Assembly: GCA_015039365.1 (NCBI GenBank)
Contig: WION01000253.1
Location: 1-64,000, forward strand
Direction: 5' to 3'
Source: Amanita rubescens
Lineage: Eukaryota > Basidiomycota > Agaricomycetes > Agaricales > Amanitaceae
DNA length: 64,000 nucleotides
The notes under the pieces are model-generated. The model worked only from the letters and a program-made list of their open reading frames with translations. It was not told the DNA's origin and ran no database searches. Below, piece after piece: positions 35,440 to 46,887 of this stretch. The position numbers were made by a program, and so were the translations under genes. Numbering within the stretch: position 1 is the stretch's first letter; each line of letters starts with the position of its first letter.

Positions 35440-37241
35440 ATGGCCGTCCAACTTGTCCAGGTTGGTCTCTCGTCCAGCACGTTTCTCATCTTCGACATGC
35501 CTATATCCAGGTGACCGATTCAGGTCTCGCATACTTGTGCCTAGGTGGCTTTGTCGTCGCGGTAATGCTACCAAGTTGTTGTTGTTTTTTCCTTCGGCGC
35601 TTAGTACGACGGATTTAGGTCTCGATGATATCGCTGTTCGCTCGCGAAAAGGTGCCTGTGGCTCTCGTGTTGTCCGATACGCGGCTTCAAGTATTTACAG
35701 CTTTATATTAACGAAGTCTTTCTTGGCACCGCCTTTGGCATTATCATCGGACCACATGTCGCCAACATTTTTAATCCGCGAGGATGGGTCCATCCGCCGT
35801 TCAATGTCGATAACATCACGCTTGAGGTTATGCGAATAAACCTCATCACAGGTTTATTCACCATTGGAGTCCAATTACCCAGTGGTTACATGTACAAGCG
35901 GGCCAAATCTGTTCTCGTCCTGATCGTCCCTACCATGGCTATCGGTTGGGTTATTGTCTCCGCCATCATTAAATCCCTCTTCCCTAACCTCGGCTTCCTT
36001 GCGTGCTTAGCTATCGCAAGCTGTCTTACACCGACCGATCCCATTGTATCTGCCGCGATAGTGGGTGGACGGTTTGCGGAGGAACACGTGCAGGAGAAGT
36101 TGAGGCATCTCATTTCGGCAGAGAGTGCGGCAAATGATGGGCTGGCCTACCCTTTTTTGACGTTTGCTATCTATCTAACTGTGGATGCGACGGTAATGGA
36201 GGGGATTAAGGATTGGATTCTGATTGGGATCCTATGTAAGTGGACTCCGTTTAATGAACGAGAATGATATCATATTGATGAACGAAGACCAGATGGTCTT
36301 GGGTGTTGTGATAGGTGCAATGCTAGGATGGCTATTCTCAAAGTTGATGAAGTACCTGTATGAGCTGAAGTGGTTGAACGAAGAATCATATGTCGTGCAG
36401 TATTTGGCCCTGGCGATTTTTACAGAAGGGTTGGTCAACACGATTGGGAGTGACGATTTATTGGCGTCGTTCGCAGCTGGTACGTAATCACGGCCTAGTT
36501 CGAACTAAACTTTTACCAATTATGCTGGTAGGCTGCGCGATATCCTGGGACGGGGATTTCAAGCGACACACTCAGGGACAATACTTTGCGGCACTGATTG
36601 ACTTTGTGCTCAATTGTTCATGTTTCATCTATATCGGTGCCTGGCTGCCCTTTGGGAGCTTCTATATGCCCGAGCTTGGGATCACACCGCCGCGACTGGT
36701 AATTTTGTGCATTGCAATCTTGTTCGCCAGGAGGATTCCTGCATTATTGCTATTGTATAAATGGATTCCGGAAATAAGAAATTGGAGAGAAGCCCTTTTC
36801 ACTGGTCATTTTGGGCCGATGGGCGTGGCGGCGGTTTTTGTGTCGACGCTTGCATTGCACAAGTTGCCCAGTCCCAAGTATCCGCCCGAGACACAGCAAG
36901 ATTACTTGGCACTGATGCTTCAGCCAATTGTGACATTTGTCGTATTGGGTTCTATCATCATACGTGCGTCGTTTCCTCAGGTTAAAGTCACTTTCTCTCA
37001 TCAAGACTCTTCAGATGGTCTTTCTGTTCCATTTTTCAACTTCAGCCGATTTATGAAATCACGCACTTTGACGTTTGCTAGAACCAGGCACGGCACCCTG
37101 CCATCACCTCCGAGATGGATCAACCGGGTTACAGCTGGGTGGTCACCTACCATTGAGGTTCAAGTGGGGGACGGGAACAACAGCCGGGTAGCTTCCCCGT
37201 CTAGCTCCGTGGTGGAGAGGGTCAGGAGTGAAGCCGAATGA
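35440..37241 (+). CDS. NHA1: Nha1-like Na+(K+)/H+ antiporter, copy 2
   Basis: Paralogue of the gene at 30448 and closest to the inverted copy at 59592. Exons: 35440-35460, 35511-35561, 35619-35651, 35701-36235, 36288-36479, 36532-36963, 37015-37241. The first six exon lengths equal those of copy 1 to the base; 496 residues. Motifs kept: MAVQLVQVTDSGLAYLCLGG, ASCLTPTDPI, SAESAANDGLAYPF, TIGSDDLLASFAAG, IYIGAWLPFGSFYMPE and FTGHFGPMGVAAVFVS. The cytoplasmic tail is only about 75 residues; it begins like copy 1 (DGLSVPFFNFSRFMKSRT, TAGWSPTIEVQVG) and then lacks the middle, jumping to a short end (SSVVERVRSEAE) that resembles the end of copy 1. The tail was therefore shortened by internal deletion. 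Tail loss could alter regulation more than transport; this is inference. Confidence 0.88.
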
Positions 37242-37625
37242 CGTTGGCTGCGAGATCCATTGATTTTATTTATGGCTATAGAAAAGTATCTATTACGTAG
37301 AGGGAGGTATGGCGTGTATAATGCACCTTTCTGCGCTTCGCGCGAGTTGAACGTTGATGCGGGCGTCACTGTAGTATTCCAATATAATAACTTTATCTTT
37401 CACTTCTGGAAGTCAAGACACAGGATCCATGCAAATCGTGTGTCCTTGTAAAAGTGCCAATCATTCAATGAAAACGCCTCGAGTTTATGACCCCGCGTTT
37501 GCCCGGCCCGGGAGCGAGCACGCGCGTGGCTGTGCACTCCATCAGTGGACGCGCAGCACCTTGAATCTCTGTCCCTGGCGACGGGCGAGACGAACAAGTC
37601 TCTACGAATTCTCTCTTCTACTACC

Positions 37626-40600
37626 ATGAAGCGAGTCAAAACCTCGTTCTTCATGGTTAGATTCTACTTCTTCATCTCTTCTTTTCTCCTCTTTCTCGTC
37701 GCAGCACAACAAGACCCAAAACATACCCTTAATTCGTTTGCCAATCCCCCTGCTAAACTCTTCTTCTTCGACGATACACCAGTGGGTATTTCTTTCACAG
37801 ATATGGTCCAGATATTGGGTACTGATCATGATATGTTATGGTATAGTCTGCTATATACCACGACGGCATAGCGGGTGATGTATACGTGTCCCAGGATGAA
37901 GGAAAGTCGTGGGCGCTTGCAAAGGATATACCTTCTGGAGATGCTGCGATGGTGATTGAACACCCATTTGACAATCAGTATGTGAGTTTATAGTTTCTTC
38001 TTCTGTTCTTATCGAGCTCGAATCTGAACATGGAGCTGCACGGTAACAGGCGTTTGTGCTCACGGACGGGTCCACCCACTACCGAACAAGCGATAGAGGG
38101 CGGACATGGCGTTCGTTTGACATGCCCGTACCACCTTCCATGGTGGCAAGACCGCTTTCGTTCCACTCGGACGACAAAAAATACGGTTACATTCTCTATC
38201 AGGGCTTGTCGTGCGAGAAGGATGGATGGGGGCTGAGCTGCACGGACGTTGTACGTATCGATTTTGCCTAATCACAAGAAGAACTAACGTTGTCGACATA
38301 GACATACTACACCAAAGATGCTTTCAGCGACGGGTCTCAACTCTTGCTAGAAGACACCTCCAGCTGTAAATTCGCCCATAGTTCCAAAGACTTTAAACAT
38401 GAAGCCCACGAAAATCTCATTTACTGTGTTGCATTCGAGACATCCTCCACCATCCCCTTCCCCGTTATTCGGCCCCCGGATTCCAGCCGTCTTTTCTCCT
38501 CCACCGATTTTTTCAAGGAAGATAAAAAAGTCGAGGATCTTGGAGTGGGCAAGAACGCCAAGGGGGTCACGGCGTTCGCCATCGTGTCCAAATTTGCTGT
38601 CGTTGCGATGAGGGACATGTCGCCTTCCAGTAACGGCGAAATGTTGCTTTATGTCACTGTGGATACCAAGACCTGGGCTAGAGCTCAGTTCCCTCATGCT
38701 TCGTCTGCACGGCTCCGCGAGAATGCGTACACGATTGTGGAATCGACGACCCATTCCCTTGCCGTTGACGTTGTCCTACAGGATCAAAGCTTCATAGGCA
38801 CATTATTCGTTTCCAACTCAAACGGGACATTCTTTGTACAGAGTCTCAAAGACACGAACAGGAATGAGATGGGGTTTGTTGATTACGAGAGGGTATACGG
38901 TGTGGAGGGCGTCGGCCTCGCCAACACTGTATCAAATGCGCAGGAAGTGGAAGGAAGAGGCGCGGTGAAGAAGTTGAAAACGTACATCACCTTTGACGAC
39001 GGAAGCAACTGGGCTCTCGTCCCTGCACCCTCGGAGGATAGTGAGGGACGAAAGGTCTCATGTAACACGGCTGAGAAAGACAAATGTTCACTGCATCTCC
39101 ATTCGGTGACGACTCCTCGAAACTATGGCCGCGTCTTTTCATCGCCTGCACCGGGTCTCGTGATGGGCGTGGGCTCGATAGGACAGAATTTGTTGTCCTA
39201 TGAAGAGTGCGACACGTTCTTGAGCACAGACGCTGGTTTAACGTGGAAAATGATCAAAATGAACGCTCACAAGCACCAAATCGGAGGCGTCGGCAGCGTA
39301 CTGGTGGTCGTCAACGATGAAGAAGGGGTCGACGAGATAAGCTACTCATTAGACTTTGGCAAGAATTGGTTAGTTGTCCCAACTCTGGTTGCCGCTTACG
39401 ACATCCGATCTTACTATCGCTTATAGGAAACCGTACAAACTTGGCTTGAAAATGCGCGCTCGGGGGTTGACTACTCTGCCCGACTCGACCTCTCTGAAGA
39501 TTTTGCTCCTCGGAGAGGTGGCCAGGAAGGATAGGAAAGGTAATATGGGTCGGGTGGCTGTTGTCCAGCTCGATTTTTCAAATGTGCTCCCAAAGAAGTG
39601 CGGAAACAGCGATTTCGACAAGTGGTATGCTAGGAGTGCGGGTGCTGAGTGTTTGATGGGTCACAAGGTAAATGTTCGATTTTGAATGTCATTCGAATGC
39701 GATGCTAAAAGTATGTCGTGAAGCAATGGTACAAACGTAGAAAGCCGGATGCAAACTGCTACGTCGGCGACAAGTTCATGGATCCCGTCGAACATGAAGA
39801 AAATTGTCAATGCACGGATGCTGACTATGAATGGTAGGTGCAGCCTTTTCGTTTTGGAAGCACATGCTGATAGCTATTGCGTCAGCGACTACAACTTCAT
39901 CCGACAAGAGAATGTCTGTGTTCCCGCCGGGCCTGAACGTATCCCTGCCAACGTGTGCTCTGACCCCGATCAGATGTACTTGGGATCGTCTGGGTACAGG
40001 AAGATTCCCGGAAATACATGCCAAGGCGGTGTACAGAAGGACAAAAAGGTTGAGAAGAAGTGCTCGCAAGCGCAGCCTGAAGAAGGCAGCGTGGTCCATC
40101 AGACTGTAAGTGGCGTCTCACAACGATGGTTTATCAATTTACTCATTTGCCCCTAGTTTGACTTCCCAAGTTCAATTGTACAACACTCGTATTTCAATCT
40201 ATCGACGGTGCGTGTTTTGACATCTATGCGTCGTTGTATGCTCATATCTCCCAGACCATCCTTGTACGACTTGCGGATCATTCCATCTGGCAATCTAGCA
40301 ACGAAGGATACACCTGGACTCAGCTCTTCCCTCAAGAGCGTTTCCTCGTCTTTTATCACCACAAATATGCTTCGGACCAGGCTTACCTCATCACAAGATC
40401 ACGCAAATTCTTCTATACCACCAACAATGGGCAGAAATGGCAGCAAGGCCAAGCGCCTTCTCCGCCCAACAATTTCGGAACACAGGTGTTACGCTTCCAC
40501 CCCGAGACGGACAAGCTGATCTGGGCGGGTGTCGATGGGTGTGATACCAATAACTCACCCAACTGCCGTGGTGTGACGCATTATTCGAGGGATAACGGAC

Positions 40601-42907
40601 GTTCATGGCGCCATGTCGAGGACTACGTCAGGAACTGCGCGTGGGTTCGGGATCACCGTCTCGACGCAGACCCCAACGAAATTATTTGCGAATCGTACCG
40701 CGACAAGACCGGAAACCAGCAGTACTTTAGGGATAACAACCCCTTAGAGCTGGTAACGGGCACCAATTTCTTTGAGAAGAAGAGAAGGGTGTTTGAAAAC
40801 GTTGTTGGATTTGCCAAGTTTTCAGAGTACTTGGTGGTTGCCGCGGTATGTGGGTTTTGTGACTTTGTGGAGGACCTTTGCGCTGACGAGTGTTCAAGGT
40901 GATCCCTGAAAGGCACGCACTTGATCTGCAAGTTTCGTTGGACGGTGTTAGGTTTGCAGAGGGCAAGTTCCCACCTAGCTTACATCCAACGGCGCACGTA
41001 CGTTTATTTGATTCGTTCGCTCGGCACCGCTGCTGACCCACCTTCGTAGGCGTATACCGTTCTCGAGTCAAGCACGGGATCCCTCTTTTTCCATATGACC
41101 ATGTCCGAGCCACCAGCACCCTACTGGGGAACCATCCTCAAGTCCAACTCAAACGGAACTTACTTTGGAGTTGCACTTGAATATGCGAACCGGGATGAGC
41201 GGGGATACGTTGATTTTGAAAAGATGATTGGGTTGGATGGTATTGCGTTGGTGAACGTTGTAGCGAACGCGGATGAAGCGGCGATAACGGGCAAGAAGCT
41301 GTTACAAACAAAAATTACGCACAACGATGGTGAGTAGTACTGTGCCGCCTGCAGGGAAGGTCCTTAAATTTGCCTTAGGGAGCACGTGGAAGCCATTGTC
41401 GTCTCCCAAACTTGATTCGCTTGGTATGGAGTACGATTGCTCCGATGCCGTAAGTTGTTCTCTGTTACCCGTTTCCTCCAGTTAATGGAAGTTGAAGCAG
41501 TCATGTGCATTGCATATTCACGGCTACACGGAGAGGACGGACCCCAGAGCTACTTATAGCAGTCCATCTGTCGTCGGTCTTCTGATGGCTGTAGGGAACG
41601 TCGGCCAGTCTTTGGCACCCTACACTGAGAGCGACACGTTCCTCAGCCGGGATGCTGGATTCACTTGGCAAGAAGTTCACAAGGATGCTCATCTCTGGGA
41701 GTTTGGTGACTCGGGCTCTCTGCTCGTTATGGCAAACGATGAAAAGCCCGTAGATCACGTCTTGTACAGCAAAGACGAGGGTTTGAACTGGAACGAGTAC
41801 CAATTCACCAAGGACAAGGTTCGCGTTACGTCAATTGTGACGGTTCCGATGGACACGAGCCGGAGGTTCATTTTGATGGGGTACTATCCCCAGTCGCCGG
41901 GCACCAGCGTGATCGTTCATCTTGATTTTACCGCGCTTACTGCAAAGAAATGCAAGTGACATTCAAATATCAGTGCCATTATTCTCTAACATCGTTGAAT
42001 TGGCAGGCAAAGTCAGTGTTGAGGATCCGGGCAAGGATGATTTCGAACTGTGGAGCCCAAGTGAGGAAAGGAAGGAAATTTGCTTGTTCGGTCGAAGAGT
42101 GAGAATGCTCGTTGGAATAAGAATGACTGCACGCTTACAGTTTTTTCTAGGTGTTCTATCACCGTCGGAGAAGAGAGAATGATTGTGTTGTCGGCAACCA
42201 ACCTAAAGCAGCAGAACGCGTTGTCGAAAATTGTGCATGTTCCGCATCGGACTTTGAATGGTGCGTCCTGAAAAGAAAAAAAATCGAGCAAAGCCTTACA
42301 AGAGTTCTTGCAGTGAATTCAACTTTGTCAAGGATGATAGAGACCAATGTGTTCCTGTCCCGGGAACTACGCCGCTCCCAGATGACGATTCGTGCAAAAA
42401 TGGCGAAGATTACTGGTATGAACGGACAGGGTACAGGAAGATTCCCTATTCGAGCTGCGAGAATGGTGACACACGCCATCTCGGTACTCGACACGTTTGC
42501 CCTGGATTCAAATCACATGGTGCAATATTCTGGATGTTCATGATCTTGGTTCCGTTTGCATTTACTGCACTCGTCGCGTATTACTATTACCGCCGAAGCG
42601 GCTTAACAAGAGGGTAAGTTTTTCTGGTCAGCTCGATGATCATTAAAGTCTTACAAATTGGGAACAATATAGAACTATCCGGTTACCAACCGACAACCTG
42701 CGAGGACAACAATTTCAATTTCAGGGAGATTCTGGGATGCTGGCTACTCTTCAATCGGTGCCTTGGTACCTTATGGGCCTTACTGGCATCGCTTTGGAAT
42801 GGCTCTCGTCCCAGTTTGATACAGTGGCTAGGCGTGCTCAGAGAGGATACAGAAATGTGCCGATTGACGAAGACGCACAAATTCTTCGGTTTGAGGATGA
42901 GGAATAA
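37626..42907 (+). CDS. VPS10: Vps10/sortilin-family vacuolar sorting receptor
   Basis: Type I receptor that carries vacuolar hydrolases from the late Golgi to the endosome. Exons: 37626-37781, 37847-37981, 38050-38250, 38302-39368, 39427-39667, 39724-39833, 39886-40105, 40157-40207, 40255-40845, 40899-40997, 41050-41329, 41379-41449, 41501-41955, 42017-42098, 42151-42260, 42314-42613, 42673-42907. The 17 exons are phase-consistent, 1467 residues. There is a signal peptide, two ten-bladed VPS10 domains with BNR-type repeats ([40 protein letters not shown]), and Cys-rich modules after each ([38 protein letters not shown]). One membrane span lies at about residues 1361-1382 and a cytoplasmic tail ends LRFEDEE. 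At intron 13 the nearer AG (42006) would cause a stop; the AG at 42016 keeps the frame. Fragments of this gene are scattered over 44-57 kb. Confidence 0.92.
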
Positions 42908-43079
42908 AGGGTTAGATGGGCGATGTTCGTTCGTATGATCTGTCTTGCTTACTTGACTATGTAGTGGGTATTTATTAGATACGCTATGGCTGAGTGGTAT
43001 GTACTACAAGTAATGGACTGCAAGTTCGTTGTAAGAGTATCGTGCTCCTAGTCAACAGAACATAACAACAACGATTACT

Positions 43080-43337
43080 GCACTTCTTTCACGGCGTTAG
43101 TCACTAAGGGCCGATGGGTTTAGGCTCGGCTAACTAATTCCGGGAATCAAAAAAGGAGCTTGCTATCATACGTTCGGTGAAAGTACGTTACCGTTACGAA
43201 CGTCCTCCTGCCCCAGCACGTCGAGCCGAGAGGTTGGAGTCCAAAACTCTCTCTAAGGTAATACTTCGCATTGTCATGGAGAAAGGCCGGGGTCCTCTCA
43301 AGCCCTACAACTTATCACTACGTATTATCGCAGAATC
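43080..43337. other. intergenic downstream of VPS10
   Basis: No gene is supported. It lies between the VPS10 3' flank and the HNH-family fragment. Confidence 0.4.
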
Positions 43338-43560
43338 ATGGCCCATGTCACCGTTCCCCGAGGTCACGTTGGGCTGGTTCTTCTGCAGAACGGAAATTCG
43401 ACCTTCTATCTGGAGATCCCTTTGAATACCATCAATGGGTTATGTTTGAGGCCCCGCAAGTATCTCCGCTTCCTTGGTTGGTGCATCCTTGGCGTTGAAG
43501 GTGTACTGGCTCTTCAAGCTGCCGGCGATGGGATTAGTGACAACGCCGCATCAGAACGGC
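43338..43560 (+). pseudogene. N-terminal fragment of a fungal HNH-nuclease family gene
   Basis: The text MAHVTVPRGHVGLVLLQNGN, YLEIPLNTINGLCLRP, KYLRFLGWCILGVEGVL corresponds step by step to the N-terminal part of the HNH gene at 55388-56727 (LALSIPFNDIERLSVRP, KWLRFVTFAICGVRGHL). The HNH core is absent and the following DNA no longer matches, so this is a severed 5' piece. A plus-strand stretch near 43660-43790 and a minus-strand frame (43657-44067) look open but unrelated. Confidence 0.5.
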
Positions 43561-43656
43561 ATCCCCTGCGACAGAAACCATCTCCTCGTCTGCAATTCGT
43601 CCACGCCGTTGGGGTAATCATCGTTCTATCATACTCGGGATGTCAGTGTCGCCGCG

Positions 43657-44067
43657 CTATTTTGCCATGGTCCTCTTCCTGACGAGCTTGTCTTCCGCAA
43701 TGATGTCTTGTTGTTTCTCTCGATCGAAACTGTAGCATCTGAGCAAATGGTCGAATGGGAAGGGAGGCTGTAGAAATTCATCTGTGTGACCGAGGGCGAG
43801 CTTGTACTGGGCTAGGGAAAGGTGGAGATAGGCAGCTCGTTCGGGATTTCCATGTGCTAAGAGGTATAAGGGAGCAATGGTGTACGGAGGAATGAAGACC
43901 TGTGAAAACTCGTTGAGGAACATGAGAACATATAGAGGTAGGCAGGGCGAGGTGGCAGCACGGTTAAAGGAGCAGTAGAGCCAGTTCCAATCGAGAGACA
44001 GGAAAGCCAGTGTGAGATTTTGTCTGGCGCTGACTCTACGTCGTGCCAGTGATGAGGATGAGTACAC
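43657..44067 (-). other. open frame of 136 codons, unassigned
   Basis: A continuous minus-strand frame with protein-like composition (LTLAFLSLDWNWLYCSFNRA, ERAAYLHLSLAQYKLALGH). No domain, splice partner or neighbour relationship supports it as a gene. Confidence 0.25.
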
Positions 44068-44194
44068 TCGATATCGTCTAGGCTGTTGACATCGAGGAGC
44101 CTAAGGAAGTGGTGGCAGGGCCCAGCAGACCGCTCGCGTCACTGACCCAGCCCCACGCGCTTGTACTCCCTGCCGCACACTGTTTCCCTCCCGA

Positions 44195-44400
44195 CATGGG
44201 CCTTACTAGGGTACCAGTTTGATTCAGTGGCTAGGCGTGCTCAGAGAGGATACAGAAATGTGACGAAGACGCACAAATTCTTCGGTTTGAGGATGAGGAA
44301 TAATGGGTTAGATGTTCGTATGATCTGTCTTGCTTACTTGACTAGTGGGTATTTATTAGGCTGAGTGGTATGTACTACAAGTAATGGACTCTGCACTAGG
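44195..44400 (+). pseudogene. duplicated VPS10 3' end (last exon and 3' flank)
   Basis: It matches 42810-43020: TTTGAT(A/T)CA(G)TGGCTAGGCG, the [10 protein letters not shown] codons, CGCACAAATTCTTCGGTTTG, and the downstream ATGATCTGTCTTGCTTACTTG and GTATGTACTACAAGTAATGG. A nine-base deletion removes codons after NV, and TAATGG follows the old stop region. Only the 3' terminus is present. Confidence 0.8.
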
Positions 44401-44751
44401 CTGCGGCAGCTTTATTCCCTCAGTTCACATACAACACGTTCTCTGCCGAACTAGCAGCCGTGTGCCATCACCGACTCCAACAGCAACGAACTCCCAGACG
44501 CTCAATACCATCAATGTCGCTTAGGCCTTGGTTTGATGTGTAAAGTCATTTACTGCGCCGTGAGAGGAAGCAGCTCGACGATGAAGAATTCTTACACCAT
44601 GATAAAGAGTCAGGAAGGAAGAGTATGGCCTGGGGTATGGTGCGGGCAATTGAGCGACACCGAAAGATAAGCCGAGCGGATGGCACCTGGTCGGTGACGT
44701 ATTCATCAATGCGGTAGATCTGCTGACTGCTGTGGATTGATTTGCTAGCGC
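44401..44751. other. duplicated intergenic block, copy 1
   Basis: Repeated at about 46380-46820: ACGTTCTCTGCCGA, then CAGCAGCCGTG, CCCAGACGCTCA and GGCCTTGGTTTGATGTGTAA. It is the upstream part of the unit that ends in the small secreted protein genes. Confidence 0.65.
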
Positions 44752-44758
44752 TATAAAA
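44752..44758 (+). promoter_or_regulatory. TATA box of small secreted protein 1
   Basis: TATAAAA, 60 bases before the ATG at 44819; the same box precedes copy 2 at 46824. Confidence 0.6.
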
Positions 44759-44818
44759 TCAGGTTGCGTCCCATCCTGGCGGCCCTCAGAAGTGCTGGTC
44801 ACTCTCAATCCTCCAACA

Positions 44819-45238
44819 ATGTTGCGCATTCTCTTGCTCTGCCTTCTTCTAAGCATCGTTGCCATCCTCCCTGCCCTCTCTGCGCCCACCCCGGGCAATA
44901 ACGTGGATATGATCCGGAAGAAGCAAGAGGACAGACAATCCAAGTGCCACGCTCAGTGTGCCCACTTGGAAGACAACGTAGAGGAATATCACAAGTGCTT
45001 TTCCCAGTGCCTCATGGGTAATATCAAAGAAGATCAAAGAAGTAGAGCTGCTAGCAGAAGTTCCAAGGGAGCTGAAGAGGATAGTAATGTAGGTAACAAT
45101 GATTTGACCAAATCTCTCCATAGCTCACTACTCAATCGAATCGCAGCATTGACCCCTGGCGGTCCTCAGACTCTTCAGTTCATGGGTTGCTTCCGGGACT
45201 ATCATAGTGTTATATTCCGCAGACGCAGTGTATCATGA
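44819..45238 (+). CDS. small secreted CX3C-CX3C protein, copy 1
   Basis: 139 residues, single exon. The signal peptide MLRILLLCLLLSIVAILPALS is followed by a charged domain with four cysteines spaced C-x3-C-x12-C-x3-C (KCHAQCAHLEDNVEEYHKCF then SQC), the spacing of a disulfide-linked helical hairpin. A polar linker (VGNNDLTKSLHSSL) and a short tail follow. Compared with copy 2, one base is missing after IAALT (near 45153), so the tail here (GGPQTLQFMGCFRDYHSVIF and so on) is out of the family frame; the expected continuation LYSADAVYHELG is readable in another frame. The hairpin part is intact, so a secreted product is plausible. Function unknown; a fungal effector-like or antimicrobial hairpin role is speculation. 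Confidence 0.6.
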   Translation: MLRILLLCLLLSIVAILPALSAPTPGNNVDMIRKKQEDRQSKCHAQCAHLEDNVEEYHKCFSQCLMGNIKEDQRSRAASRSSKGAEEDSNVGNNDLTKSLHSSLLNRIAALTPGGPQTLQFMGCFRDYHSVIFRRRSVS

Positions 45239-45326
45239 GTTGGGATGTACGCGTACGGTAGTTCCCCGGGCCGGCACTCAGAATGTACTTTTTGAATTTA
45301 TTGACGAAACGAGTAAAATATCAGAT

Positions 45327-46345
45327 GCGCTTGCAGAGGATATGCTTCTTGAAGATTCTGCTGCGATGGTCATTGAACACCCGAATTGACACTAGCAACC
45401 AGTATGTGAGTTTATAGTTTCTTCTGGTCGAAATCGAATCTAGACGTGCATGGAGCTGTATGGTAACACTATCAGGCACCTCGTGCAAGCAGGATAGAGG
45501 ACGGGGATTCGGCTGCACAGACATTGTACGTATCGGTTTTGCCTAATTTCAAGAACTAACGTTCTCCACAAGTTAGACTTACTGCGCCAAAGATGCTTTC
45601 AGCGACGAGCCTCAACTGCCCATAATTCCAAAGACTTTAAACATGAAGCCCACGAAAACCTCATTCATTTACTGCGTTTCCTTTGAGACATCCTCCACCC
45701 TGTTATTCGGCCCTCGGATTCCAGCTACCTTTTCTCCTCTACAGATTTTTTTCAATGAATATACCAAAGTCGCGAGGGAAGGTCGTTGCGATGATGGACA
45801 TGTCGCCTTCCAGTAACGGCGAAATGTGGGATTTGTGACTTTTGCACGAGCGTTCAAGCTGGACCGTCCCTAAAAGGCGCGCACTTGATCGTCGGACAGG
45901 GCAAATTTCCACCTACTAGCTGAGATCCAACGGCACACGTACGTTTATTTGATTGCTTCACTCGGCACCACTGCTGACCCACCTTCGTCGATTTTGAAAA
46001 GGTGATGATATTATGCATAATGATAGTGAGTAGTGCAGTGCCGCTGCAGGGAAAGACCTTAAATTTGCCTTAGGGAGCACGTCGCTACTCTTCAATCGGT
46101 GTCCTGGTACCTTACTAGCATCGGTTGGATCTCGCCCTGGATTGATACGGTGACTAGGCGTGCTCAGAGAGGATACATAAATGTCCCGATTGACGAAGAC
46201 GCACAAATTCTTCGGTTTGAGGACGAGGAATAAAGGGTTGTATGGGCGGCGTATCATGTCCGTTCGTATGATCTGTCTTGCTGACTTGACCAATGAATAT
46301 TTACATTTATTAGATACGCTATCATGGAGTGGTATGTGCTTCAAG
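45327..46345 (+). pseudogene. internally deleted VPS10 copy (introns retained)
   Basis: Pieces in order: exon 2 end (CTGCGATGGTCATTGAACAC), intron 2, exon 3 end with intron 3 (TTGTACGTATCGGTTTTGCC), exon 4 fragments (GATGCTTTCAGCGACGAG; AAAGACTTTAAACATGAAGC; ACATCCTCCACC; ATGTCGCCTTCCAGTAACGG), exon 10 with intron 10 (GGCACACGTACGTTTATTTG), exon 11 and 12 scraps (TTAGGGAGCACGT), and the last exon with flank (CGTGCTCAGAGAGGATACAT; GACGAAGACGCACAAATTC). Frames are broken and most of the receptor is missing. Retained introns prove DNA-level duplication followed by deletions. The left junction falls directly against the 3' remnant of the small secreted protein sequence. Confidence 0.85.
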
Positions 46346-46379
46346 TAATGGGTTGCAAGAGTGCTCCTTGTCGACAGAA

Positions 46380-46823
46380 CACATCAGCGATACTGCCGTA
46401 CTAGACAGCGTTATTCCCTCGGTCCACATCGTTCGCATACAATACGTTCTCTGCCGAGCCAGCAGCCGTGGACGAAAACCGCCATCCCCGACTGGCAACA
46501 GCAACGGTTTCCCAGACGCTCACAAGTGCACTGCCATGGTTAGATGCAACAACACCATCAATATCGCTTTGGCCTTGGTTTGATGTGTAAAGTCAAGCGA
46601 AGTCCTTTACTCTGTCAGGTTGCGTCGGGAGAGGAAGCCACTCGACCATAAAGGATTCTCACTGACTTGATCCACAGAATACACTATGGTAATGGCAAGA
46701 TCAGGAAGGAATCATCGGGGAATGGTGCGGGCAATTGAGCGACATCAATGCCAAGAGATAGCCGAGCGGCACCTGGTCACAAGGAATGCGGTAGATCTGC
46801 TGACTGCTGTGGATTGCTAGTTC
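46380..46823. other. duplicated intergenic block, copy 2
   Basis: Counterpart of 44401-44751 with extra segments, leading into small secreted protein 2. Confidence 0.65.
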
Positions 46824-46830
46824 TATAAAA
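46824..46830 (+). promoter_or_regulatory. TATA box of small secreted protein 2
   Basis: TATAAAA, 57 bases before the ATG at 46888, in the same context (CTATAAAATCAGGT) as copy 1. Confidence 0.6.
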
Positions 46831-46887
46831 TCAGGTCGCCTCCCATCTCGGCCCTCAGAAGTGCTGGTCACTCCCCGTCCTCCAACA

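Noticed and set aside
38347..38754. Minus-strand frames inside VPS10
   Set aside because: Antisense shadows of a well-supported exon.
41956..42016. Possible frame break in VPS10 between exons 13 and 14
   Set aside because: The first AG (42006) gives a stop, but the next AG at 42016 keeps the frame and yields a normal [12 protein letters not shown] segment, so the gene is intact.
42800..42960. Open frame [16 protein letters not shown] seen at several places as a candidate gene
   Set aside because: It is the VPS10 last exon read in the wrong frame; its recurrence reflects duplicated VPS10 ends.
44161..44364. Short frame that looks like an independent small protein
   Set aside because: It is the out-of-frame translation of the VPS10 3' fragment.
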